Positions 45,861-57,203 of a stretch of 64,000 nt of DNA are shown here, piece by piece (within the stretch, counting starts at the first letter, position 1; the number at the start of each line of letters is the position of its first letter). Source of the stretch: Lasiodiplodia sp. COLG20 (lineage: Eukaryota; Ascomycota; Dothideomycetes; Botryosphaeriales; Botryosphaeriaceae); contig VNWV01000001.1 in assembly GCA_009801085.1 (NCBI GenBank), positions 3,162,001 through 3,226,000 on the forward strand, in the 5' to 3' direction. The notes under the pieces were generated by a model. It saw only the letters and a program-made list of their open reading frames with translations, searched no databases and was not told the DNA's origin. The position numbers and the translations under genes were made by a program.

Positions 45861-47069
45861 ATGGATTTCTCGCCTGAGGAAAAACGCCGAATCTTTATGA
45901 CATACAGATCCGTCTTCTCCTCGACCACCGCCCAGCTAAGAAGGCCAAAGGCAGTCAGAAAGATAGTTCAGAAGCATGGAGGCTTATCTAAGGACTTGGT
46001 CAAAGAGCTGGGCCTTCAAAAAGTTGTTTTGGTCCTGACCCATCTCCTAGAGAAGCGCCTGTTTGAATCGGAACTGAACGCCAAGGTCGAATTTCCCGAG
46101 CTGTACGAATCGGAGACCACCAGAAGTATTCAACGAGCCGCTTCTGAAGATGAAGCAGCCCGTTCGGAGTCTGAAGTCCTGAATGCCATTGATGCTGAGA
46201 TGGAGAATGTTGAAGGCACGAGCGCGGGGCCTTCATCAAAGAACTGCCTCCTTCCAGCACCATTAAACGAAAACTCAGATTCACCTTCTGGTATGTCATA
46301 ATTTGTGCAGAATTAGGAGTCAAATTCGCTAATGAGAAAAAATGACAAAGAAGGGGACGCTGGTGCGATTTCCCAGGCTGACCCCAGCCTTACTCTGTAT
46401 CCGTCATATGTGCCATATAAAGCACAGCACCTCATTCTCACGACAACACAACGAATTCTCGAGGAATGTTGCTTCGACTTTGCCAGTATGTGGCTGTCAG
46501 ACGTCCTCGACCGCCGAAAATGGGATTGCTCAGAGGCGGTCGAACTGACCGAATGGCTAAAAATATTGAACCAACGTTGTGGCAAAGTCCCTGCGCATGC
46601 ATTCGCTGTGCAAATATCCTCAATTCAGGGAATCTTGTCTTCAGCCAGGCGTCTCCGCCACACTGCCGTCCACCGCCTTCCCATGACAGCCAGGGGGATC
46701 TGCCAGCTCGTGCAGTCCGCGGCAAGACTCTCGGAAGCTTTGCGTGACCCTCTTCGTACAGCACAGTTGGAGGCAATTGCGCAGACGCTCGGGTCACTAA
46801 CTCGCGACATGGAACTACACAAAAATTTCTTGGAGAACTCACTGGATGTCAATCTCAAGACGATTCGCCAACAACGAGAAGAGTTGAACCAGCGGGAGGC
46901 AGCTCTCATCGCCATGACGAAAAGGGAAGACGCTGAAGAGAAAAAGTTGATCGGCTCACTACTTGAGGACTCTGTTCGGAGAATCATGCGCGACAAGTCG
47001 ATTCTCTCACAGCCACCTGAGGAAGAAGTCGGATCTTTCGAAGAGGTTAGCAGTGCTGGGGAGGCCTAA
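45861..47069 (+). CDS. Unknown coiled-coil protein
   Basis: Two frames join if a 60-nt intron is taken at 46291-46350 (GTATGT donor, GCTAATG branch-like site, AAAG acceptor), giving 382 residues reading SPS-EGDAG across the join. The N-terminal third (FSPEEKRRIFMTYRSVFSST, VRKIVQKHGGLSKDLVKELG) is basic and helical. The middle is acidic and Ser/Glu-rich. The C-terminal part contains a helical bundle (LILTTTQRILEECCFDFASMW) and a coiled coil (TIRQQREELNQREAALIAMT) followed by an acidic tail. No catalytic motif and no signal or membrane segment are seen, so a nuclear or cytosolic structural role is likely. I do not recognise the family. Two separate genes (45861-46301 and 46332-47069) are the alternative. 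Confidence 0.6.
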
Positions 47070-47992
47070 GCGAGGAATGCGAAGGCGCATAACTCATCTC
47101 ATGATCCAACTGGCTGTACGTTCTAACTGTCTTATGGCTCGAGAATTTCTGGATTATGTACCAATTTGTTGACACATGGACTGATTTAAAGTAGCGAACT
47201 GCAAGTCTCATAGCCCAAATTGCGCCGCATTGTTATAGATGAGACTGAAGCTCAAAACTTCGCCTTTGAGTATTATTCATACTACTTAAATGATAACGAA
47301 GCTTCCTCTTTTCGATGTCATATTCACATCGCTAGAAACACAAAGACGAACAGCATATAAAACAACTCGACAAATCAGTAAACCGTTTCGGTTGTTTGGT
47401 GGCTATGTACAAATAGCTGAGCATCGAATCAGGTAAGTTGTATTTCTTAACTAGAGAATGCCAAGTATGATCCCGATGCTACTTGAAAATATAGTAGAGT
47501 CATGTTCAATGTCGGAACTTTGAAATCGGCGAGTTAGAATCATAGTTTTGAGAGACTGTCAGATCATCAAGCCACGTGGCAATGGTCAGAGCCTGTAATT
47601 CTGTCAGCGCCATCCACAATTATGCTGCCTGCGCCCGCATATCGTAACAAATAAAATTATTTCTCTGCTTCGTTTCGCCCCTTTTTTTGCCTTAACCCCG
47701 CTTGGGTCGTGATAGGCTTTATGCGTGGAAACGTAAGGACGGAGCAACGTGGCAATGCTGCGTGATGTCACCGAAATGCGCGCTGTTCCGGACATGAAGA
47801 TCCAGTTCGCCAATCAAAATCCGCTTATGGTTTTGCCGCGACAAGTGAGCCTGTGGCCCCGTCCTGCTTGATCGATAAATCAAACCACGTCTACTCCCTT
47901 TTCTGACCTCCCACAATTTCCTTTCCACTTTCCCCCTTTTAAGGTCCAAGAATCACAACAAGGACTTAGACCATACATGAATAAGACTCAAG
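47070..47992. other. Intergenic; contains one copy of a diverged repeat
   Basis: No gene. About 47740-47850 resembles 50855-50960; see the repeat entries. Confidence 0.45.
47740..47850. repeat. Diverged repeat, copy 1
   Basis: Around CAATGCTGCGTGATGTCACC, followed by AATGCGCGCTG, the sequence lines up by eye with copy 2 at 50855-50960. It lies 150-250 nt upstream of the BTB gene start. Confidence 0.4.
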
Positions 47993-49074
47993 ATGTCCGA
48001 TCCACATCCGGAAGAAGGTGACGGCTCGGTAACATTCGGAAGTCCCCGAACATTCTATGAGCGGTATGTGCACACTGGCTTCAAATTCTTCATTTGAAAT
48101 ATGAAAAGTTAATTGAATTGTATGCCCTATGTAGGATCCTGCATTCCGGCCAATTCACCTTTCTCGTCGGTGAACACAGAAAGCCCTTTGTGATTCATGC
48201 AGCTGCTCTCGCGCTCCAATCAAAAGCATTGAGTACTTTGATCGACGGCCCCATGTTGGAGGCAAAAACTCGGTCCACTGTTTTGGACGATGTTGACGAA
48301 CAAGACTTCATACGCCTGTGCCAATTCGCTTACATGGGCGACTACACGACACCGCTTCCTATTGTTGAGAGCTCCGAGGAGCTCAAACAAGAAGATTCTG
48401 CAGCTCCTGCTGATCCAATGGATATTCCTCCCGCAGCGTCTCCTGCGCCTGAAGGTGAACCCGCGCCAGAGCCTCCAATGGATGACCCACAAGGTCAGGA
48501 GGTACCGGCAGAAGCTCCGCGCGAAGAAATCATTGAAGAAATTTTTGAACCTGTTCCGGAGTTCTTTTACGATTCTCGTCAATTGGGTTCCAGTAAATCG
48601 AAGAAGAAGAAAGAATCGAGAAGGGTCAAATTCAGACAAGCATTCGAGAACAAAACGCCATGCCCAATCTTGCCTCGACAGCCTCTACTGTATACTTGCG
48701 AGCCAGGCACGAACTCAGATGAACGCGAAAACTACACCACCGTATTCCTGGCCCATTGCCGGCTATATGTGCTTGCAGACAGATTTGGAATCGAGTCTCT
48801 TCGAGCATTGACGTTGTGGAAACTTCACGAGACGCTTGTTCACTTCACTCTCTACGAGACACGCGTCCCTGATATCGTCGAGCTTATCGAATATGCATAC
48901 TCGAACACACCAGACTACTGTAGCCGTGTAGACGACCTGAGGTCACTAGTATCGGAATATGCTGTCTGTGAAATCGATACTCTGGGCCGTTCTCCAGATT
49001 TTGTCGCACTTATGGAAGAGGGGGGTCCCTTCATACGAGATTGGTGGAGATTGATGAGGGAATGTCGTTGTTAG
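47993..49074 (+). CDS. BTB/POZ-domain protein
   Basis: Exons 47993-48063 and 48135-49074, joined by a 71-nt GTATGT...TAG intron, give 336 residues. The BTB fold starts just after the join: HSGQFTFLVGEHRKPFVIHA, then LALQSKALSTLIDGPMLEAK and LDDVDEQDFIRLCQFAYMGDYTTP. A Pro/Glu-rich acidic linker (residues about 125-185) and a short basic stretch (SKSKKKKESRRVKFR) come next. The helical second half (LAHCRLYVLADRFGIESLRAL, then LRSLVSEYAVCEI) ends in MEEGGPFIRDWW. The same layout is found in the minus-strand gene at 17.1-17.9 kb, whose acidic linker is shorter. Such proteins work as dimerising adaptors; no ligase or DNA-binding domain is present. The ATG at 47993 is in frame and follows AAG. Confidence 0.85.
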
Positions 49075-49209
49075 ACTTATTTTTTGCACACCCACGCCCA
49101 GAAACGAGAAAGATAGGGTGCGGAATTATTTCGGTTGCTATCGTTTAAGTCTTCTCTATTATTACTTAACAAGAAGGATCATGCGGAGAATGTTGGAACA
49201 CAATTTGAT

Positions 49210-49828
49210 TCAAGTACGACCACATAATAACCAATTCGCCTTGGGATACCGTCGCCAAATCATACCCAGACGCTGAAGGTATCCAAACAGTGCTTGGCGC
49301 GGTACATAACCTGCGTATGTCCTCTGCCATGCAGCAGCAAAACTCCCTAAGTACGTGAAGATGTTAGCTGAGTTGCTGTTGGCGTTTGTTTCTAGAAATT
49401 TGCGTACCTTCAATTGGGCCAAGTTCGCCAAATCCCACCGCTTCAAGAACCCAAGGGGAGAGCACGGCCAACACGCCAATCGCAATGATTGTTGTGTATA
49501 CAGGATGCTCCCGTGCAAACTCTTCAGCAGCAGCGACACTTTTTTCTACAGCATCCTTCATCGCAGAAGACATCTGGGCGCCAATTGCGATGGCACGCTC
49601 AAGCTTTGCCAGGATGGCCTTCCCTAAACCCTCTTCCCAGTTCCACCCCGTAGCCCCGACAACATCGTCCAGCTTCTGGTCCAATTCTTTTCCGCGCTTT
49701 TCGGCGCCAAGGAGCGCTGTGACAAACTGTTCGGCGACGTCTTCGTCGCTCATCTCGGCAGGGTGGGGGTGATCTTGGGACGAATTTGTGCATGGAATGC
49801 AAGACATCGCTGCGTGTATCGCATCCAT
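49210..49828 (-). CDS. IFI6/IFI27-like small membrane protein
   Basis: Exons 49408-49828 and 49210-49346 (minus strand), joined by a 61-nt GTACGC...TAG intron, give 185 residues. The N-terminal half is helical and acidic. A hydrophobic, Gly/Ala-rich segment follows (YTTIIAIGVLAVLSPWVLEAVGFG), then ELGPIEG-SFAAAWQRTYAGYVPRQALFGYLQRLGM. This matches the Ifi-6-16 family (PF06140): paired hydrophobic segments, a P-x-G-S-x-A turn and a final LQRLGM. In animals these proteins sit in mitochondrial or ER membranes; the fungal role is not known to me. An alternative start at MSDEDVAEQF, 25 residues in, is also likely. Confidence 0.75.
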
Positions 49829-51060
49829 GTCTGTATGTGGTATCTGGTAATGAGGGGGTCGGATGGTAGAAAGCTAAGAGTGATAGGAAGTTGAAGAAGG
49901 TGCGCAGTATGATCTATAGAACACTTACAGGTGGCGTAGAATATATACTCTGTCGGATGCCAACTAGCAAGCGGAGTGGCAAACAGCAAACTAGAAAGGA
50001 GGCGAATGGCTTGGAATCCACCCGGTCATCCATCAAGAACCAAACAAAGGATGGCTGCAATAAGTTAATCCACCTGATGACTGCTCCTCCTTTAGTGTCA
50101 CCAGAAATTCGGCCGAGAATGCAGGGGTTGCGACACGCTGCCAGAGCAATTACCCCACTGCATCAGTGCGAACAGACATTTCGTTTCATACTTATGAACA
50201 TACGTCAACAATGTGCATTTGTTTCTGTATATTGACAAGCTTTGTAGATATGTGCATATCATCAACAAAAATGCGGTGAGGGCAAAACCGCGGAATGTCC
50301 ATTTCTGTTATTGAATCAAATTTCGGGTTCCAAATTAACATAGCATTCCAACAGTAGAGTTTCCGTACCACTTCATTGTAGCTATCTTTTCCATCTGACA
50401 TGCTCCCGGGTGGGGTAGAAGAACCAGTTTTGCGTTTGCTTTCCAAAGCGGGACATAAACTTATCTCTTTCTTAATTCACAGCTGAAACTATTGCTGGGG
50501 GCTCTCAGTGCTCCGATGGATAGATCAATGCATAAATGTCATTCAGCCGCACTGTAGCAGACCTGCAAGTAGGTGAGACAGCCCGTGCATATTCTCCAGC
50601 TTCGTCTAATGTCTACTTCAATACTCATGGAGTACGGCAGATGAAAGTTTAAAGAGGGATGCTCAGATGGAGTAAGAAAGCTTCGCCGATGTTTCAGGAA
50701 GACACTGTAGCCGCATAGGCTAATTGCAATCATGCCGACAGATCGCCAACTTGATTAACTGAACCTGCAAAAAATTGCGTTCTCATAAGCTTCATCGCCT
50801 CACGCTAAACCCGCTTTTACGTATTGATACAGCTCACAGGAAGCTCTTTGCCTCCAAATGTGATGATCGATGAGATAAGCAGTGTTGTGTGACGTCACTA
50901 CAGTGCGCGTGATCTTCTAGATGCGAATTCAATTCAATAATTGAAACTCCTTTTTGATGATTTATGGGGAAGTGGCGGGCGGGGCTGGATACTAGACAAT
51001 TGTGGGTAAGCAACACTCACCTGGCATTTCGTATTCGTTTTGCGTCGTATTCGCAGCACG
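49829..51060. other. Intergenic; contains second copy of the diverged repeat
   Basis: No supported gene between the IFI6-like gene and the GH3 gene. Promoters of both lie here. Confidence 0.45.
50855..50960. repeat. Diverged repeat, copy 2
   Basis: CAGTGTTGTGTGACGTCACT, followed by CAGTGCGCGTGA, aligns by eye with copy 1 at 47740-47850. Differences include several C-to-T and G-to-A changes. It contains the palindrome GTGACGTCAC (50889-50898), a classic bZIP/CRE-like site; copy 1 has GTGATGTCAC. Confidence 0.4.
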
Positions 51061-53826
51061 ATGCCGCTAATGCGTAAAAGGAACAAGATGAACTTTCCCC
51101 GCATACAATACGGTCTACTCACCCGTCCCGTACATCCGGTGTATAGTACTTTGCAGAAATTTGCTCTAGGATATAGGCACAGCATGTACCTAGCAGCCAG
51201 CCATCAGCAGACACGGAAGATGCGCTCCGGTGAGGAGTTGCTCCATAAATGGGACGCTCATCATGGCCGTCCTCAGTATCAGTCACTGTCTTTGCAAAGA
51301 CACAATAAGCATTCGAACCTCTGGCAGAATATGTTTTTGCTATCTGCTGCCGTACTGGTCTACCTGGCGTACCTGCAGCTGTACGCGACGGCTGCAGAGA
51401 CTGCTGCATCCGACTACCCGTACCTCATGAGCCCAGATGTCTTTCCATCTCGTACGTACGCTACAGATTCATATGTTTTAAGATTTTGCTAATTTCTTTT
51501 TCCAGCAAATGCCACTGGAGCTGGCGGTTGGGATGATGCGTTCGACCAAGCCAATGCCTTCGTCGCGCGTCTCAACCTCACCGAGAAGGCGATGCTTGTC
51601 ACCGGTTACCTCGGCGGACCATGTGTGGGCAACATTGCCGCCATACCCAGGGTAAATTTCCGTGGCATCTGTCTCCAGGACGGCCCCAACGCCATCCGTA
51701 CGGCCGATAAGGCTACTGTGTTCCCCGCTGGTCTGACAGTAGCTGCAAGCTGGGACAAAGACATCTTCTATCAACGAGGAGTTGCTATAGGCGAGGAATT
51801 CCGTGGCAAAGGAGCACATATCTATCTTGGGTAAGTGCGGAGCCGTTCCTTGGCGGGGTAACTTTAGTCTGACCGCCGAACCAGGCCCGTCGCAGGTCCT
51901 TTGGGCCGACATCCACTGGGAGGTCGCAACTGGGAGGGCTTTTCCCCAGATCCCTATTTGACTGGAGTTGCAATGTCAGCCACCATCAAAGGAGTTCAAA
52001 ATACAGGAGTCCAGGCATGTGCAAAGCATTTTATCGGCAATGAACAGGAGACAAGACGCAGTTCCGAGGATGACGGATCAGTCGAAGCGTTTTCAGCCAA
52101 TATCGACAACAGGACTCTCCATGAATTGTATCTCTGGCCTTTCGCTGATTCAGTAAAGGCGGGAGTCGCATCGTTCATGTGCAGCTACAACCGCCTCAAC
52201 CAGACATATGCCTGTGAGAATTCGAAGATTCTCAATGGAGTGCTGAAGACCGAACTCGGGTTCCAAGGCCATGTGATGTCGGACTGGTTCGCGACGCATT
52301 CCGGCGTCAAAGCTATCGAATCGGGCCTGGATATGAACATGCCGGGACCGATAAACCAGGCTTCCATATACACGGGCGAATCTTTTTTCGGAGGGAACGT
52401 CACGCGCGCCGTGTCGAATGGCAGTCTTCCCGAATGGCGCGTGGATGACATGGTGCGACGCATAATGACTCCCTATTTCCTCCTGGGTCAAGACTCGGAG
52501 GAGTTCCCCAGTGTTGACCCGAGTTCCATGGGAGTTATGGCTGCCATCTACGGCAGGCTACAAACAGCCATGGGGATGATTGGCGGCATGCCCGAGGCTC
52601 GAGACGTTCGTGGCAATCATGGAGACCTGGTTCGGAAATGGGCCGCAACCAGCACAGTGCTTCTCAAGAACACTAACGAGACTCTTCCACTCAGTTCTCC
52701 GAGGAATCTTGGGGTGTTTGGCAATGATGCTCCAGATGTGATGGAGGGTTCCATTCCGCAAGAGAATTTCGTCACAGGTACGCTCTCGATCGGCGGCGGA
52801 TCTGGTAGTGGCCGCCTCAGCTCCATCGTCTCGCCTTTGGAAGCTCTCAAGGCTCGCGCCAAAAAGGACGGCACCTACCTGCAGTATATCACGGACAATT
52901 CGAAAACCGCTGCGAACGACTTCGGCGGGATCTATCCCATACCCGAGGTGTGCCTTGTGTTCTTAAAGACCTGGGCTAAGGAGGGTGAAGATCGCACCAG
53001 CTTCGAAGCTGACTGGAACTCAACCGCCGTGGTCAATAACGTCGCCTCATTCTGCTCAAAAACCGTCGTCATCACCCATTCAGGTGGCGTCAACACCATG
53101 CCATGGGCAGACAATCCAAACGTGACTGCTATCCTTGCAGCGCACTACCCGGGAGAGCAGAGCGGTAACGCCATCGTGGACGTGCTCTATGGCGACACCA
53201 ATCCGTCCGGCAAACTTCCGTACACTATCGCCCGCAACGAGTCCGACTACAACACTCCAATCTTCAATATCACCGGCCCGCAGGCCAACGAGAGTGCAGC
53301 CTGGCAAGCTAACTACGAGGAAGGTCTCATGATTGACTACCGGCACTTCGATGCCCAGGACATCGAACCTCTTTACGAGTTCGGCTTCGGTCTCAGTTAT
53401 ACCACGTTCAATATCAGTGGTGGCTTGTCTATTGTTAAGGCCGTAGATAGTGTTTCTGCTTTCCCTACGGCAGTCACAGCAGTCAGCCCCGGTGGCAACC
53501 CTGAGCTGTTCGCCACAGTCTTTGACGCAAGCACCCAAGTCTCCAACACAGGTGACAAGCCTGGTGCTGCCGTTGTGCAGCTTTATGTCTCATTTCCGGA
53601 GGATAGCGCTCCAGAAGGCACGCCAGTGAGAGTGTTGCGCGGCTTTGAGAAGGTGTTGTTGCAGCCGAGCGAGGTGCAGCCGGTCAACTTCAATCTCACC
53701 CGACGGGACCTCAGTGTTTGGGACGTTGAAGCTCAGGATTGGAAACTCCTTCCGGGCGAATACAGCATCAGGGTTGGGTTCAGCTCGAGGGATTCGAGGG
53801 CCGATGCGACTCTCAGCCTGCTGTGA
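51061..53826 (+). CDS. Membrane-anchored GH3 beta-glucosidase
   Basis: Exons 51061-51451, 51506-51830 and 51885-53826 give 885 residues. A cytosolic N-terminus is followed by one hydrophobic segment (MFLLSAAVLVYLAYLQLYA, about residues 91-110), so it is a type II membrane protein rather than a secreted one. GH3 marks are LQDGPNAIR, GRNWEGFSPDPYL, ACAKHFIGNEQE and HVMSDWFATHSG, where the Asp (near 372) is the nucleophile. In the second domain VLLKNTNETLPL and AHYPGEQSGNAIVDVLYGDTNPSGKLPYT follow, then YEFGFGLSYTTF and a fibronectin-III-like end. It cleaves beta-linked glucose from the non-reducing end of oligosaccharides or glucosides. Several ATGs (51061, 51109, 51184) are possible starts. 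Both introns are GT-AG. Confidence 0.9.
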
Positions 53827-54427
53827 GTGAGGAGGGGCGAAACAGCAGTGAAGGCTGAACCGCACGCAAAACTCTTGCTCTAAGACTTAGGTAGCGTTTT
53901 ATCCAAGATTCCCGGCCGAAAACAATGGCATGTCCTTAAAGAATGCCTACGGATGATTATCGTTGAAATTACTCATTAGGAATTTGAGGTCGATGAGTCT
54001 GCAGGTACTCCATTTGTGTCCCAAGCTGGGTTCTGACGTGCAGCTTAATTTGCGTTGTTCAACTCTCTACTTTGATTCAGTTTGCCCTTCCAAGTTCTTC
54101 ATTCTGACAGTTGGGCGTGCTCGTGATACTTCGTAACCGACACGAATAAGAAGAAGCGTACTCGTACCCGTACCAATGCAGCGTGCTTATTCGCGCACTC
54201 AAGGCCCGTGCTGACCCAACGCTACTCCCGCAAGAACTTGGACTGGCGGTCAGCCGGATAGATCGCAATTTTACTCCAATCATAATGTAATGTTTCCCAG
54301 GAGATCTTCCATACTACCGTCTATTCTATGGAGGAGATTCAACCGAAAACGAGCGAGGTTCGCATCTCTCAACAAGTCCAAGTATTCCCGAGCCTGTATT
54401 CACCAGACTCGACCTCTCTCACCCCGA
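53827..54427. other. Convergent intergenic region
   Basis: Between the GH3 gene and the minus-strand membrane gene; no gene seen. Confidence 0.45.
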
Positions 54428-55109
54428 TCATTTCTGAAGTGATCTCTCTTGAACATACTCAAGAGACTGTGCGTCCTCGACATCGCTTTGAGCAACTATG
54501 GTGGTGCCACGGGGGACGCCATACGTGCGGTAGTACCGGAAATCGAGGATTGAAACAATTGCTGTTTGAATGGCGAGTATGCTGTTCGAGCAACTTTGGT
54601 AAGTATGGCGTCAAAAGGGAGGAAACCAGTGAGGTGGGAACACGTACAACAGAACCAAGTTCATCAGAGCCACGATCCAAGTGACGCCACAGCTGGGTCC
54701 CGAACAGAACGTCGCGTTGGCTTTGAGTAGTAGGCCCATTGCGACAGACCAGAAAACAATCTCAACGGAATTGAGAATCGCATATGCCTTCAGACTCGCC
54801 CATTTCCGATATTTAGCAACGTGCTCGGTTAAAAGCTGATACCCGATGACGACTAATGATTTAAGACCCTGTATTGATATGGTTAGCCAGTTTCACGAGA
54901 TGTGGAGTGTACAATAGAGAGCTAACCATGGTAAGAGACAAGGTGTGCGCTCTAGTTGTCCGGACTTTCATTGACACCCGTGCAATAGTAAGAATGATAG
55001 CCACCACTATCAGCACCAACTGGACGATATGCACACGGAAGGTGTATCGGGGGTCGAAAGCAGGGGAGTTGAGGAACGCCTTGATCTTCTCCAATATTTG
55101 GTTTTGCAT
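54428..55109 (-). CDS. Small four-segment integral membrane protein
   Basis: Exons 54927-55109, 54648-54868 and 54428-54581 (minus strand) give 185 residues. The segments are VHIVQLVLIVVAIILTIARV, GLKSLVVIGYQLL, AILNSVEIVFWSVAMGLLL and TWIVALMNLVLFILAIQTAI, followed by a basic stretch (FRYYRTYGVPRG) and a polar tail. A conserved pair of Cys (FCSGPSCG) sits in the loop before the last segment. The layout resembles fungal MARVEL-like four-helix proteins of unknown function. Introns use GTTAGC and GTACGT donors with CAG acceptors, and all joins keep frame. It lies divergently from the tetraspanin, with a possible further small membrane gene between. Confidence 0.72.
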
Positions 55110-55474
55110 ATTGGCTGGTTAAATGAGGTTGACGGTGGGAGGAAACGGTCGAGAGAACAACGGCGAAATTGAATTCATATGTTGCCTGAAATGGTTGCGT
55201 ACGCTTTTCTGATGGAGGACCTTGCTAGATCTGTGATTATGGGCTATTTCTGGTACGTATCTAGGGAGCCAAGACGGTCGTACTCGTAAGGGCTCGCGAA
55301 GGATACGTCGTAAAAGCCGATAGGCCAGCAGGATTGCCTGGTGGGGCTGAGTTCGACCACGATGCAAATCACAAGAAAGCCGTAATCTTTCTTGTATCAA
55401 GCCGCCTTTCTGCTGCAAGCACGGACACACCAGCAATAGCTTTGCGTCGTGCTCTACAGATCATCATATCCCGG

Positions 55475-55690
55475 CTACCGTCCGACGATCTTGTAGATCA
55501 GGGTCCCGCCAACGCTGCCTAGAATTAAGCTCAGCCAAATGATTGACAAGCTTACCCGACTTGGGACTGATTCTGTCTCTACATCATATAGCGCTTTCAG
55601 CGCCTTGGCGATACCTTCAAGTCTTTGGTAGATTTTGAGTTGTGAATGAAACATGTGAGTTCGGAATGAGCGAATGAAATGCGCTTGCAT
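55475..55690 (-). CDS. Possible 71-residue single-pass membrane protein
   Basis: A single frame with a helical N-terminus (YQRLEGIAKALKALYDVE) and one membrane segment (IIWLSLILGSVGGTLIYKI) before the stop. It has no family match that I know. Its place between two membrane-protein genes makes it plausible, but length alone gives weak support. Confidence 0.35.
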   Translation of the reverse strand: MQAHFIRSFRTHMFHSQLKIYQRLEGIAKALKALYDVETESVPSRVSLSIIWLSLILGSVGGTLIYKIVGR

Positions 55691-56019
55691 TTTGCCTGTC
55701 CCCCAAGGCGATATTAAAAGTCTTTGTCTACTGGGGAAAAAAAAAAAGGCGATGTGCGCGTAGCAAACTAGAGATTAATGTGCGCAAGATAACAGCCTGG
55801 AACCAGATGTAAACTTACATCCCAATTGCTACTTGCTGATTGGTTGTTATTAGATAAGTCCAATCAACGGTGGTATCTCCGGTGGTCGCAAAGGTTCCAT
55901 GCTGTCGGTTCCCGATGCGGGGCGTGCCTTCCTCCGCTTGCTGCCAGATCATCCGTCCACTGTAAGTAACCCCACTCCAAAGCCAACTCGCAACTCCACG
56001 ATCCCAACCAGCGGAAAAG
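55691..56019. other. Intergenic, promoter of tetraspanin gene
   Basis: It contains a poly-A run at about 55737-55747. No gene seen. Confidence 0.4.
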
Positions 56020-57203
56020 ATGGCGATCGACAAGCGCAGTATCGCCGGGGTCATCACCGGCCTTGTATGCAATCCTTCGCTCCTATGTGTCTCTCTCAGC
56101 TTGCTGACAACCTGGCGCAGCTCTTCCTCGCCCTAATTGCCGTCGCATGGCACGTATCCACCGACGTCATTCATAGCCGCAACGCTAACGCCGCCCAGCT
56201 ACGCCCACTATACCATCCAGCACTTGGCGCTCCCAATCCCTACTGCTCTCAGCTTCCTTGTCATAATTCTCCCAGTAGCACAAGGACTCAGCACCTGGTA
56301 CCTGGCCCGCCCGCTCGCCCGCCGCCGCTACCTTGCTTTGCCCACCTCGTCCTCGGACGCCGCCCACTCGTACGATGACGCCCCGGCTCACGCGTCGCCT
56401 GGCCATCCCAGGCCCGACCCGCGTGCGCGCATAGCACCGCCGCTACTCGGTGCCCTCACAATCTTCGCCACAGCCCTTGCCACACTTTCCGGCACGCATC
56501 TCGCGCCAGCCGACTCGCTCAACTGCGCACTGCGCGACCAGTGGCTGGCTCTATTCCGCACCAAGAATGGGCAGCAAATCAAAGCTATCCAGGATGCGCT
56601 GCAGTGCTGCGGCTTCCGCACCGTCTATGATATGGCCTGGCCGTTCCCACAGTCTTCCGGCGGGAAGACGCAGCGGAGCACGTGCTCGAAGACGTTTGAG
56701 CGCGACACTGCTTGTTTCTTGGGGTGGAGGAAAGAGGAACAGAAGATGGCCGGGCTGTTGGTTGTGGTCTGTTTGGGGGCTTGGGCTTGCCAGGTAAGCC
56801 TGCTTATGCTTTGTATCGATGGCTTGAGGATTGAGGGACGCTGACTTGGAGATTCTATCAAACGCGACAGATGATCGTCACAACCCGCACCTTCACGCAG
56901 CCGTCCTGGCTACAGCGCTTCGTGGCGAGGAATTCAAGAAGCCAGGGAACCGAATCTGACGCTGAGAACGTCAATGGCGATGAAAGGCCTTCCCGGGCCA
57001 TTGACTTCCACAACGCGGGTCGATACACGGACAACCCATCTGAGGACCTCGAGGAAGTTGAACGCGGGCAGCCTACAGAAGGTAGGGGAGGGGTTGCTAT
57101 CGAGAATTCACGTGCCACAGATGCTCACGAACACCACACGATGTTTCCTTCAGCACACGGCAACGGCCACAACCACAATCACTGGAGTACCGACCAGCAT
57201 TAG
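56020..57203 (+). CDS. Tetraspanin-like membrane protein with a one-base frameshift
   Basis: Exons 56020-56064, 56121-56793 and 56871-57203. Exon 1 plus the start of exon 2 reads MAIDKRSIAGVITGL-LFLALIAVAWHVST, a good first membrane segment. About 25 codons on, the sequence continues only in another frame: SYAHYTIQHLALPIPTALSF, the second segment. Exon 2 is one base too long for its flanking phases (673 nt), and the extra base fits in the CCC run near 56195. The rest is typical of fungal tetraspanins: a third segment (LLGALTIFATALATL), a large outer loop with DALQCCGFRTVYDMAWPFP, two further Cys, and the last segment (AGLLVVVCLGAWACQ). A Gln/Asn/His-rich tail follows. In fungi such proteins act in plasma-membrane organisation and infection-related morphogenesis. 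Confidence 0.72.
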
